A stretch of 64,000 nucleotides of DNA, taken from the NCBI GenBank assembly GCA_002737725.1, contig NSIP01000001.1, positions 208,921-272,920 of the forward strand, written 5' to 3'. The notes under the pieces were generated by a model. That model made no database searches. It was not told the DNA's origin and saw nothing but the letters and a program-made list of their open reading frames with translations. Each line of letters starts with the position of its first letter. Position 1 is the first letter of the stretch. This DNA is from Rhodospirillaceae bacterium (GTDB taxonomy: Bacteria; Pseudomonadota; Alphaproteobacteria; Rhodospirillales; Rhodospirillaceae). Below are positions 1 through 8,811 of this stretch, in pieces. Both the position numbers and the translations under genes were made by a program.

Positions 1-48
1 CCATTTTGTTATCTGAAATCAACGACTTAGGACCTCGCAGAGCTTCCC

Positions 49-1869
49 ATGAACCTGCGCAACATCGCCATCATCGCTCACGTTGACCACGGCAAAACCA
101 CCCTGGTCGATGCTTTTTTACGCCAATCAGGTGCCGTGCGTGCCAATTCGCGCATGCAAGACTGCGCAATGGACTCCAATGATTTGGAGCGCGAGCGCGG
201 CATTACGATTTTAGCAAAGTGCACCTCGGTTGAATGGAACGGCATTAAAATCAACATTGTCGACACCCCTGGCCACGCCGATTTCGGCGGCGAAGTGGAA
301 CGCATTTTGTCCATGGTCGACGGCGTGGTGTTGCTGGTGGACTCGGCCGAAGGCCCGCTGCCACAAACAAAATTCGTTCTTTCCAAGGCACTTGACCTGG
401 GTTTGAAGCCGATTGTGATCATCAATAAGGTGGATCGTAGTGATGCGCGTCCGCACGACGTTCACAATGAAATTTTCGATCTTTTCGCTGTCCTTGGCGC
501 CAGCGATGAACAACTCGATTTCCCCACACTCTTTGCCGTGGGCCGCGAAGGTTGGGCTGTTCGTGATCTCGAAAAAGATAAACCAGGCGATTTAACCCCG
601 TTGTTTGAAACCATTGTCGCGCGCGTGCCACCGCCCAAGAGCGATCTTGAAGCGCCCTTCACCATGCTGTGCACGACATTGGAATACGATTCGTACTTGG
701 GCCGCATCCTCACAGGCCGCGTTCAATCGGGCATTGGTCGCGTCAACATGCAGATCAAAGCACTATCGCGCGACGGCAAGATTTTGGAACAAGGCCGGGC
801 CACGAAATTACTTTCGTTCCGTGGACTTGAGCGCGTTCCGGTCGATAGCGTGGAAGCAGGCGACATTGTCGCCATTGCGGGGCTTGAGAATGCCAACGTT
901 GCCGACACTATTTGCGCCCCCGAAGTCACGGACGCGATACAAGCCCGCCCCATCGATCCGCCAACCTTGGCCATGACCTTCTCGGTCAATGATTCACCAC
1001 TCGCGGGCTTGGATGGCGATAAGCTGACCACTCGTATGATTGGCACGCGCCTGATGCGCGAAGCCGAAGGCAACGTGGCCATTAAGGTCAGCGAATCCGA
1101 CGACAAAGACGCCTACGAAGTCGCCGGTCGCGGCGAATTGCAGTTGGGCGTGTTAATCGAAAACATGCGCCGCGAAGGCTTTGAGTTATCAATTTCGCGC
1201 CCACGCGTGCTGTTCCGCGAAGACGAAAACGGCAAAAAGACCGAACCCATCGAAGAAGTCGTGATCGATGTGGATGACGCCTACACCGGCATTGTTGTCG
1301 ACAAAATGTCTCAGCGTAAAGCCGAGATGCGCGAAATGAAGCCCTCGGGCGGCGGCAAAACCCGCATCGTCTTCCACGCACCTGCGCGCGGATTAATCGG
1401 GTACCATGGTGAATTTCTCACCGATACGCGCGGTACCGGCATTATAAATCGCCTCTACTATGGCTATGCGCCCTATAAAGGCGCCATTGCTGCGCGCCGC
1501 GTCGGCGTGCTGGTCTCGACAGACGCGGGTGAGGCCAACACCTATGGTTTGCACAACTTGATTGATCGTGGCCCACAATTCATTTCCCCCGGCGACAAAG
1601 TGTACGGCGGCATGATCGTGGGCGAACACACACGCGACAACGACCTTGATGTTAATCCGCTGAAGGCCAAAGCGCTGACCAACTTCCGCACCGTCATTAA
1701 GGACGACAAACAATTCCTGCCGCCCCCGCGCCGCATGACGCTGGAAGACGCACTCGCTTACATCCAGGACGATGAGTTAGTGGAAGTGACGCCGAAGTTT
1801 ATACGGTTGCGCAAACGCTACCTCGACCCCAACAAGCGCAAGCGCGCCTCTAAGCAAGCTGCTGAATAA
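49..1869 (+). CDS. typA: Ribosome-associated translational GTPase TypA/BipA
   Basis: A 606-residue translational GTPase of the EF-G/LepA superfamily that binds ribosomes and acts in stress adaptation and subunit assembly. The G domain is clear: P-loop AHVDHGKTT at residues 10-18, the switch I motif RGITI near 50, DTPGH at 72-76 and NKVD at 126-129. EF-Tu domain-2-like and EF-G domain-V-like parts follow, then the TypA-specific C-terminal domain with the [13 protein letters not shown] stretch and a basic tail rich in Lys and Arg. Length matches the family (about 600-615). It has its own strong terminator just downstream, so it looks monocistronic at the 3' end. Its promoter lies at or beyond the window edge. 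Confidence 0.97.
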   Translation: MNLRNIAIIAHVDHGKTTLVDAFLRQSGAVRANSRMQDCAMDSNDLERERGITILAKCTSVEWNGIKINIVDTPGHADFGGEVERILSMVDGVVLLVDSAEGPLPQTKFVLSKALDLGLKPIVIINKVDRSDARPHDVHNEIFDLFAVLGASDEQLDFPTLFAVGREGWAVRDLEKDKPGDLTPLFETIVARVPPPKSDLEAPFTMLCTTLEYDSYLGRILTGRVQSGIGRVNMQIKALSRDGKILEQGRATKLLSFRGLERVPVDSVEAGDIVAIAGLENANVADTICAPEVTDAIQARPIDPPTLAMTFSVNDSPLAGLDGDKLTTRMIGTRLMREAEGNVAIKVSESDDKDAYEVAGRGELQLGVLIENMRREGFELSISRPRVLFREDENGKKTEPIEEVVIDVDDAYTGIVVDKMSQRKAEMREMKPSGGGKTRIVFHAPARGLIGYHGEFLTDTRGTGIINRLYYGYAPYKGAIAARRVGVLVSTDAGEANTYGLHNLIDRGPQFISPGDKVYGGMIVGEHTRDNDLDVNPLKAKALTNFRTVIKDDKQFLPPPRRMTLEDALAYIQDDELVEVTPKFIRLRKRYLDPNKRKRASKQAAE

Positions 1870-1901
1870 TCCGAATATCTGGAAGATCTTTCCAGCCTTT
1901 C

Positions 1902-1933
1902 AAGGCCATGGCATGAATCAGCCATGGCCTTTT
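1902..1933 (+). terminator. Rho-independent terminator after typA
   Basis: A perfect 10-bp stem (AAGGCCATGG, then CCATGGCCTT) with a 10-nt loop runs into a short T run. It starts 32 bp after the typA stop codon and is well placed to end its transcript. Confidence 0.8.
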
Positions 1934-2037
1934 GCTTGTCCCTGCTGTTGGCATCTCTCCGACTTTCCTAACGCTGTCGGTTTGGTGCCCCGGCGGCTGC
2001 AATCAATTTCTTCACGCCTCCTTTCATTTTATCTCAT

Positions 2038-2244
2038 ATGATTGCAACGGCTGCCCCGCCCTGGCGACCAGAGGACACCAAGTCTTTCACGAACAATATC
2101 TTGGACCACGCGTGGATTCCCATCACCATTGCTGCTGCGGTAATGCAAGCCCTGCGCACGGCGGTGCAAAAAACGCTCACCCTGAACCTCAGCCCCAATG
2201 CCAAGCGCGGGAACATTGAGGTTAAACTCGTCACGCGGGGTTAA
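2038..2244 (+). pseudogene. N-terminal remnant of a DMT/EamA-type transporter
   Basis: A 68-codon open frame. Its middle (from about residue 24, HAWIPITIAAAVMQALRTAV, then QKTLTLNLS) looks like the first helix and loop of EamA/DMT permeases, which often begin with a WIPIT..A...Q..RTALQ-type segment. After about residue 50 the likeness stops and the frame ends at TAA, so the other nine or so membrane helices are missing. This suggests a deletion left only the first exporter helix between typA and the ampG-like gene. It could instead be a short unrelated ORF; the match is by eye only and the fragment is short. Confidence 0.45.
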
Positions 2245-2279
2245 CCCTTCGCACCGGGGATTCACAACCCGCAACACCT

Positions 2280-3965
2280 GTGCGACAAACGCTTATGGGT
2301 GAAACGGCTTCTCAGGCCCCAATCGGTGGATGGAGCGCAGCTCTGGGTTTGTTCCTCGAGCGGCAAACCCTCGTCATGCTTGCGCTGGGCTTCTCGGCGG
2401 GATTGCCGTTTCTTCTCATTTTCGACACGCTTTCAGCCTGGCTGCGCGAGGCAGGGCTGTCACTCGAAGTGATTGGCTTCTTTAGTCTGGCGACACTTGC
2501 CTATGCGTTTAAGTTTCTCTGGGCCCCACTTGTCGATCGCGGCACCATACCGCTTCTGGCGAAGCTGCTGGGGCATCGACGCGCCTGGATGTTGGTGTCG
2601 CAAATTTCGATCACCGCAGGTTTGTTTCTCATTTCACTGTCTGACCCTGCCTCAAATTTAGGCGTGGTTGCTCTTTTCGCGGTGCTGACGGGTTTTTCTT
2701 CAGCAACGCAGGATATCGTCATTGATGCGTGGCGCATCGAAGCCACGGGCGAAGCGAAACGGGGCGCGATGGTGGCCGCCTATACGTGGGGTTATCGCAT
2801 GGCGCGTATTGTCGCTGGTGCCGCTCCGCTGGTTCTCGCACAAACCTATGGCTGGTCATTCTCTTACGCGGTGATGGCCAGTTTAATGCTTGTGGGCATG
2901 CTCGCGGTTCTGCTGGCGCCGCGTGAACGCGCCCATGTGCTGCGGCCCATTCCCACCAACGGTATTCCAGCCCAGCCTTTGAACGAGCGGATCGAATGGC
3001 TGCTGCGGCTTTCCGTTCTGGTGTTGGGGGCGTTGTTGATGGGCTCTGGCCTCTCGGGCAAGGCCGACGTGCTGGCAAGCATTCTTCCCGACGCATCAGC
3101 CCTGAACTTCAAAACCATCTGGACTGCGCCGGGCAGTGGCGTGTGGTTTCAACTTCTTGGCGTAATCATCGGTGGCGGTCTGGTTGGGCTGGCCGCGTGG
3201 CCCATGCCAGGACAGAAAACCCGCCCCGGTGTTTTTCTCTCTCATGCCTTTGGTGATCCACTGGCAGATTTTTTTGGCCGCTATCGCGGCACCGCAAGCC
3301 TCATCCTCGCCCTCATCTGCCTCTACCGATTGGCAGACTTCACGCTCAACATCATGAACCCCTTCTACATCGACCTTGGCTTTACGCTGACCGAGATTGC
3401 CGAAGTTCGGAAAATATATGGCACGGCAATGTCAATGTTTGGCGTGTTCGCCGGTGGTTTTTCCATCGCACGCTGGGGTTTAATGCGGCCACTTTTAGTG
3501 GGCGCGCTTATCGGGCCTTTTAGTAATCTTGTTTTTGCTTGGCTTGCCACCCAAGGGCCTGATGTTGCCGCGCTGACAATTGCCATCAGTGTCGATAATA
3601 TTTCCGAAGGATTTTCGGGAACATGCCTGATTGCATATATGTCATCGCTGACTACTGATTCTTTCACAGCCACACAGTACGCTTTATTTTCATCGTTCTA
3701 TTCCATTCCAGGAAAGCTGCTCGGGTCACAGTCAGGCCGCGTGGTTGAATCTGCGGCCCGTTCGATTGAGGCGGGCGGAGTGTTCGCACCGGTCATGAAC
3801 TTGTTCACGAATCTCCCTGCTGGTGCACTGGCGCAAGGGGCGGCGAAGCTTGGGGTATCCGCGCCCGCACTCGGCGCAGGATACGTTGTGTTTTTCGTCT
3901 ACACTTTTATTGCAGGCCTCAGCGGAATTATTATCACGCAAATGGTCATGCGCCGCACGCGCTGA
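2280..3965 (+). CDS. ampG: AmpG-like muropeptide MFS permease
   Basis: A 561-residue major facilitator. AmpG brings anhydro-muropeptides back across the inner membrane for cell-wall recycling and, where present, AmpC induction. The first helix region (MLALGFSAGLPFLLIFDTLS) followed by SAWLREAGLSLEVIGFFSLA and FKFLWAPLVDR is typical of the family, as is the TQDIVIDAWRIE stretch around residues 144-155. A long central segment (roughly 220-330) carries two extra helices, as in longer AmpG proteins. The frame opens with GTG at 2280; an ATG five codons later (2295) is an equally good start. The gene ends exactly where the convergent histidine kinase gene ends, with no gap. Confidence 0.9.
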   Translation: MRQTLMGETASQAPIGGWSAALGLFLERQTLVMLALGFSAGLPFLLIFDTLSAWLREAGLSLEVIGFFSLATLAYAFKFLWAPLVDRGTIPLLAKLLGHRRAWMLVSQISITAGLFLISLSDPASNLGVVALFAVLTGFSSATQDIVIDAWRIEATGEAKRGAMVAAYTWGYRMARIVAGAAPLVLAQTYGWSFSYAVMASLMLVGMLAVLLAPRERAHVLRPIPTNGIPAQPLNERIEWLLRLSVLVLGALLMGSGLSGKADVLASILPDASALNFKTIWTAPGSGVWFQLLGVIIGGGLVGLAAWPMPGQKTRPGVFLSHAFGDPLADFFGRYRGTASLILALICLYRLADFTLNIMNPFYIDLGFTLTEIAEVRKIYGTAMSMFGVFAGGFSIARWGLMRPLLVGALIGPFSNLVFAWLATQGPDVAALTIAISVDNISEGFSGTCLIAYMSSLTTDSFTATQYALFSSFYSIPGKLLGSQSGRVVESAARSIEAGGVFAPVMNLFTNLPAGALAQGAAKLGVSAPALGAGYVVFFVYTFIAGLSGIIITQMVMRRTR

Positions 3966-5402
3966 TTAGCTGGTCGTGCCGACCATTGGCAGATAGACCG
4001 AAAATGTCGAACCCTTGCCGATCTCGCTTTCAATGGCCAGCACGCCGCGATGCTGAAGGGTGATGTGCTTGACGATGGCTAATCCTAACCCCGTCCCGCC
4101 CATTTCGCGCGAGCGCGCCGTGTCCACCCTGTAAAAGCGCTCTGTCAGGCGCGGAATGTGCTCTTTGGGAATCCCACCCCCATGATCACGCACTGCAATT
4201 CTCACGCACGGGCCAGTGCCAGGCATGGACAGCGGGCGCTCCTCGACACGCTGGGCCGAAATTTCAACCGAGCCACGCTCGCCGCCGTATTTCAAGGCGT
4301 TGTTGGTCAGGTTGTAGAACACCTGACTCAGCACTGTCGGCTCGCCGATGACGTGCGGCAAGTCATTGGCCACATTGATCCGGATAGATGTTTTGAGTTC
4401 GCGTTTCTGCACATCCAATAAATCAACGGTGGCGCTTAAGACGGTCGCGATATCGGTCTCTCCAGTCGGTCGCATGTGTTCACGCAGTTCAATACGAGAC
4501 AGAGACAAAAGATCATCAATCAACCGTGTCATCCGGTTGGCTTGTTTCAGCATGATCTCAAGAAACTTCTCCCGCGCCTCAGTGTCATCGCGGGCGGCAC
4601 CCCGTAGGGTTTCGATAAAGCCTAAAACAATGGCCAAGGGCGTGCGTAGCTCGTGGCTGGCGTTGGCGACAAAGTCAGCCCGCATCTGATCCATCCTGAG
4701 GTGCTCGGTTTGTTCCTGCAGCACCATGATCAAGGCGGTTCCATCTTTTTCTACAAGGCCAAGGGAGACTAGCAGCGTCCGAAAGGTCCGCTCGATGGGG
4801 GCCGGAAAACTCAACAAGGCTTCGCCGCTCTTGTTTTGGGCCAACGCACGATCAGTTGCCTCAAGAACTTTGGGATCGCGGATCACCCACGCGAGGTCGC
4901 GATACAGCAGTTCCCGCGTGCTCCCCGTAGCGCCCGCCTCACGGTCCAGCAAATCACGAGCAGCGGCATTAGCGCCCACCACACGCCGTTTGCGATCAAG
5001 TAATAATAAGGGTTCAGGCAAGCTATCAATAATAACTTGCCGCGATGTCGCTAGGCCTTCAGCTTCGTCGCGCCGATCTGCCCATAGTTTTTGCAAAGCC
5101 GTCAGCGCATTCCTCAGTCGCTGGACTGTGGCCGAGGTGTGAATGGGCGGCGCGGGTGCATCGATATTTTTTAACAATAATTCTGTGTAACGGATGAGCC
5201 GCGCCAAATCCGCCAGGCGCGTGAAAACGAAGATCGCCATTAAAACGAAAAAGACCGCCGCCGCGACCATGGCCTCCATAGCGCTTAACCGTTCCAGGCC
5301 ATACAAAACCAAAATAAGGGCCCAGCCGGGAAGACATGGGCCGATGCCCCAGGCAATCACGCTGCGGATTGATTCTTCCGAAAGGGAGCGAGGGCTGGGC
5401 AT
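3966..5402 (-). CDS. PhoR-like membrane sensor histidine kinase
   Basis: A 478-residue sensor kinase that would autophosphorylate on His and pass phosphate to a response regulator. Two membrane helices lie at about residues 15-37 and 43-61, with almost no periplasmic loop between them, as in PhoR. A PAS-like domain spans about 125-230. HisKA follows with the H-box FVANASHELRTPL (His250), and HATPase_c with N, G1 (DHGGGIP), F and G2 (GGTGLGLAIVKH) boxes. The layout fits the phosphate sensor PhoR, but no response regulator, pst or phoU gene is adjacent, so the partner is unknown and it is an orphan here. The start chosen is the ATG at 5402. Confidence 0.85.
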   Translation of the reverse strand: MPSPRSLSEESIRSVIAWGIGPCLPGWALILVLYGLERLSAMEAMVAAAVFFVLMAIFVFTRLADLARLIRYTELLLKNIDAPAPPIHTSATVQRLRNALTALQKLWADRRDEAEGLATSRQVIIDSLPEPLLLLDRKRRVVGANAAARDLLDREAGATGSTRELLYRDLAWVIRDPKVLEATDRALAQNKSGEALLSFPAPIERTFRTLLVSLGLVEKDGTALIMVLQEQTEHLRMDQMRADFVANASHELRTPLAIVLGFIETLRGAARDDTEAREKFLEIMLKQANRMTRLIDDLLSLSRIELREHMRPTGETDIATVLSATVDLLDVQKRELKTSIRINVANDLPHVIGEPTVLSQVFYNLTNNALKYGGERGSVEISAQRVEERPLSMPGTGPCVRIAVRDHGGGIPKEHIPRLTERFYRVDTARSREMGGTGLGLAIVKHITLQHRGVLAIESEIGKGSTFSVYLPMVGTTS

Positions 5403-5579
5403 GGTCCGCTGAATATTTCTGTGTCGAAGCTGATTTTTATATCCTTATTGTGCGCTGGCCGCGAGACCGGATGCAATGGCCCGATGCAATAGCGTGTTCG
5501 GATGTGTTGATTGCGGCGGCAATCACTGTCACAACACTGTCATTGAACCTCATTTCCCGTGCTATAGAACGGCACGGCC

Positions 5580-8333
5580 ATGACTGACGCAAGTTCCTCA
5601 GACACCCCTCTCAACGCCCCCGTCGATGGCGCAACGCCGATGATGGTGCAATATCATGCCGTCAAGTCGGGCTATCTCGACGCGCTGTTGTTTTACCGCA
5701 TGGGCGATTTTTACGAGCTGTTCTTTGATGATGCGCTCAAGGCCGCAGCCGCACTCGATATCGCGCTGACCAAACGCGGCAAGCACAATGGTGAGGACAT
5801 TCCCATGTGCGGTGTCCCGGTCCATAGCCACGAAAACCACCTTTCTCGGCTTATCCGCAAGGGCTTCAAGGTCGCGGTATGCGAACAACTGGAAGGTCCG
5901 GCCGAAGCCAAAAGGCGCGGCTCCAAGTCGGTTGTCAAACGCGATGTCGTGCGCCTCATCACGCCGGGCACGTTGACGGAAGACACGCTGCTAGATGCGC
6001 GCACCAACAATTACCTCGTGACTCTAACCCAAGTGCGCGCGGAATCGAATGAGATGATGGGTCTGGCGTGGATTGATGTCTCGGTGGGTGAGTTAAATGT
6101 TGAGGCGGTGAACATCCGTGGGTTGGCCTCAGTACTCAGTCGCGTGAGCCCCGGCGAGATTGTTGTGGCAGATCGCCTGGCCGATGAGCCCGAGATCAAG
6201 GCGCAATTGGAAGGTTGGAAATCAATCCTCACACTTTTGCCTTCAGTGCGATTTGATTCCGAGAACGCAAAACTTCGGCTTCACAAGCTCTATGGCGTCT
6301 CCACGCTCGATGCGTTTGGGTCTTTCAGCCGTGCTGAAGTGGCCGCCGCTGGGGCATTGGTGGATTACGTTGATCTGACCCAGAAAGGCAAATTACCCCG
6401 CATTTCATCGCTGAAGCATCAACCGACAGGGAGCATATTGGATATCGATGCGGCCACGCGACGGAATCTTGAGTTAACGCAAACGCTGTCCCATGAGCGT
6501 CGTGGCAGCTTGCTCGCGACGATTGATCTAACCGTGACCGCCGCAGGCGCCCGCGCACTGGCCGCACAACTGTCGGCGCCTCTGACCAGCGCCAAAGCCA
6601 TCAACGAACGATTAGATGGCGTTGCCTTCTTCGCCGCGGCCGCGGCCACGCGCGAACAGGTTCGTGACATTCTCAAATCGTGCCCTGATCTTGAGCGCGC
6701 ACTGTCTCGCACAGCGCTGGGCCGTGGTGGCCCGCGCGATCTTGCCGCCATCAGGGATTCATTGGCGCAGGCACCAATGTTGCGCCAGGCGATTGAACAC
6801 CCTCAGGCTTCGTTGTTGCCGCCACCGCTGCGGATTTCTCAGGCACTCACGAACCTTGGGGATCACCAGGATTTGGTCGCAAAACTCAGGCACGCGTTAG
6901 CCGCAGACTTGCCGTTGATGGCGCGCGATGGTGGCTTTGTCGCCGCCGGGTTCTCAGCTGAGCTCGATCAACTGCGCTTGATGCGCGATGACAGCCGCCG
7001 CCTGATTGCTGAGTTGCAAGCCACTTACGCCGAGCAGACGGGCCTTAGCGCATTGAAAATTCGCCATAATAATGTGCTTGGCTACTACATCGAAGTGAAC
7101 GCCAAGAATGGCGAAAAGCTTATCGAAGATGCACGCACCATCAGCAACGAAAAAACAAAATTCATTCATCGCCAAACATTAGCCAACGTCATGCGGTTTG
7201 CGACCGTTGAGCTCTCTGAGTTGGAAGAAAAAATCAGCTCTGCCGCCGACATAGCGTTAGTGGTTGAGTTACAAGTCTTTGCCGACCTTACGGCCGCAGT
7301 GATCGGTGAAGCAGAGGAAATCTCGCGCAGCAGCACCGCGTTGGCAGATCTCGATGTCGCCGCTGCAAATGCTCAGCTCAGCGTTGAGCGTACCTATTGT
7401 CGCCCGGTGGTTGATGAGAGTTTTGCGTTTCATATTTCGGGCGGACGTCACCCGATTGTTGAAGAGGCGCTTAAAATTTCTGGGGCGTCGGCCTTCGTTG
7501 CTAACGATTGCAACCTAGGCGCCAAGACTGACAAAGGTGATGGCCGACTGTGGCTCATTACCGGCCCTAACATGGCGGGCAAAAGTACGTTTTTGCGTCA
7601 AAACGCCCTGATCGCAATTATGGCGCAGGCGGGGTTCTATGTGCCCGCCGCCAGCGCACACATCGGTGTGATTGATAAATTGTTTTCGCGTGTGGGTGCT
7701 GCCGATGATTTGGCGCGCGGGCGATCAACCTTCATGGTCGAGATGATCGAGACGGCGGCTATTCTGAACCAAGCAACCCCGCGCTCGTTTGTGATTTTAG
7801 ATGAAATTGGGCGGGGCACGGCCACTTACGATGGCCTCTCGATTGCCTGGGCCTCATTGGAACATCTGCACGATATCAACGCTGCGCGGGCTTTGTTTGC
7901 CACGCACTATCACGAACTCACGGCGCTTTCTGGACGTTTGGCCGAGCTGGAGCCCCACACCATGAAGGTGCGCGAATGGCAGGGCAGCGTGGTGTTCTTG
8001 CACGAAATTGGCCCAGGGGCGGCTGATCGCTCGTATGGCATCCACGTCGCGCAATTTGCAGGCATGCCGGCGGCGGTGATCGCACGCGCCAGCGAAGTCC
8101 TTGATACTATTGAGAAAAGCGGCCAAGCAGGCTCGGTCAAGACACTCGCGACCGACTTGCCACTGTTTGCCGCAGCCGAACGCCCTGGCTCAGGGCGGAT
8201 GTCTTCAAGTCACAAGCCGTCCGCTTTGGACGAGGCTATGGCGGCCCTTCGCCCAGACGAACTTACCCCTCGCGAAGCCTTAGATACGCTTTATCACCTC
8301 AAAGCTCTGCTCAGCGCAAAAAAGAACGCCTGA
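5580..8333 (+). CDS. mutS: DNA mismatch repair protein MutS
   Basis: A 917-residue mismatch-recognition ATPase of the MutS1 family. The N-terminal mismatch-binding domain holds the Phe-x-Glu signature in [12 protein letters not shown] (about residues 41-52), which stacks on the mispaired base. Connector, core/lever and clamp domains follow. The C-terminal ABC-type ATPase has Walker [10 protein letters not shown] at about 662-670, Walker B DEIGRGTA at about 741-748 and the FATHYHEL motif at about 773-780. A C-terminal tail ending [10 protein letters not shown] matches the MutS dimer/tetramer helix. Full length. It starts the rightward mutS, membrane protein, glnD, murJ, trpS series. Confidence 0.98.
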   Translation: MTDASSSDTPLNAPVDGATPMMVQYHAVKSGYLDALLFYRMGDFYELFFDDALKAAAALDIALTKRGKHNGEDIPMCGVPVHSHENHLSRLIRKGFKVAVCEQLEGPAEAKRRGSKSVVKRDVVRLITPGTLTEDTLLDARTNNYLVTLTQVRAESNEMMGLAWIDVSVGELNVEAVNIRGLASVLSRVSPGEIVVADRLADEPEIKAQLEGWKSILTLLPSVRFDSENAKLRLHKLYGVSTLDAFGSFSRAEVAAAGALVDYVDLTQKGKLPRISSLKHQPTGSILDIDAATRRNLELTQTLSHERRGSLLATIDLTVTAAGARALAAQLSAPLTSAKAINERLDGVAFFAAAAATREQVRDILKSCPDLERALSRTALGRGGPRDLAAIRDSLAQAPMLRQAIEHPQASLLPPPLRISQALTNLGDHQDLVAKLRHALAADLPLMARDGGFVAAGFSAELDQLRLMRDDSRRLIAELQATYAEQTGLSALKIRHNNVLGYYIEVNAKNGEKLIEDARTISNEKTKFIHRQTLANVMRFATVELSELEEKISSAADIALVVELQVFADLTAAVIGEAEEISRSSTALADLDVAAANAQLSVERTYCRPVVDESFAFHISGGRHPIVEEALKISGASAFVANDCNLGAKTDKGDGRLWLITGPNMAGKSTFLRQNALIAIMAQAGFYVPAASAHIGVIDKLFSRVGAADDLARGRSTFMVEMIETAAILNQATPRSFVILDEIGRGTATYDGLSIAWASLEHLHDINAARALFATHYHELTALSGRLAELEPHTMKVREWQGSVVFLHEIGPGAADRSYGIHVAQFAGMPAAVIARASEVLDTIEKSGQAGSVKTLATDLPLFAAAERPGSGRMSSSHKPSALDEAMAALRPDELTPREALDTLYHLKALLSAKKNA

Positions 8334-8400
8334 GTCGGTCTCCCGCCTGGTCTCTGATATACTCATATTGATTCGACGACTCCCAACAGGAGACCTGCCC

Positions 8401-8799
8401 ATGTTTGAGCTCGATCCCGACAAGCCCGATATCCCAGCGCTCGCGCGCATCCAGCTGTGGATGGGCGTGCTGTGCATGATCGGTTCGGTCATCTCGTTGT
8501 TGCTGGCGTTCTCGGCTTACGAATGGATCAACGAAGTTTATGCTTTCGCGGGCGCAATTGGGGCCTTCTTGGTTGCACTGCTGTTTGTCGACCAAGCTAA
8601 AACCCTCGAGCTTCAGCCTGTCATCAGCGCACGGGTCAAATCGCGGTTTGCCATGGAAGGCGTCACGCGCGCCATGCCGGGGATGACAGGTGGAACTGGC
8701 GGTGATCGCAAGCCCGGCATTATTTCACAAAAACAAACCGAGCGTGTGATCAAGGTTTCTGAAAAGGATGCCCGCGAACAAGGCCTGCGGTTGCGCTAA
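8401..8799 (+). CDS. Small two-helix inner-membrane protein of unknown function
   Basis: A 132-residue protein starting at the ATG at 8401, with a good ribosome-binding site (AGGAGA, 8389-8394) just ahead; a longer frame from 8368 lacks one. A short acidic N-terminus is followed by two hydrophobic segments (about residues 18-39 and 47-64), separated by a tight turn. The C-terminal half is soluble and basic, with Gly/Met-rich GMTGGTGGDRKPG. I do not recognise the family. It sits 13 bp before glnD and is probably cotranscribed with it. A TATACT hexamer at about 8358 could be a -10 box for this pair. Confidence 0.6.
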   Translation: MFELDPDKPDIPALARIQLWMGVLCMIGSVISLLLAFSAYEWINEVYAFAGAIGAFLVALLFVDQAKTLELQPVISARVKSRFAMEGVTRAMPGMTGGTGGDRKPGIISQKQTERVIKVSEKDAREQGLRLR

Positions 8800-8811
8800 C
8801 CTGTTAATCCT

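Noticed and set aside
1932..2219. A Cys/His-rich frame of 95 codons overlapping the DMT remnant
   Set aside because: It begins in the typA terminator region and competes with a frame that has transporter features.
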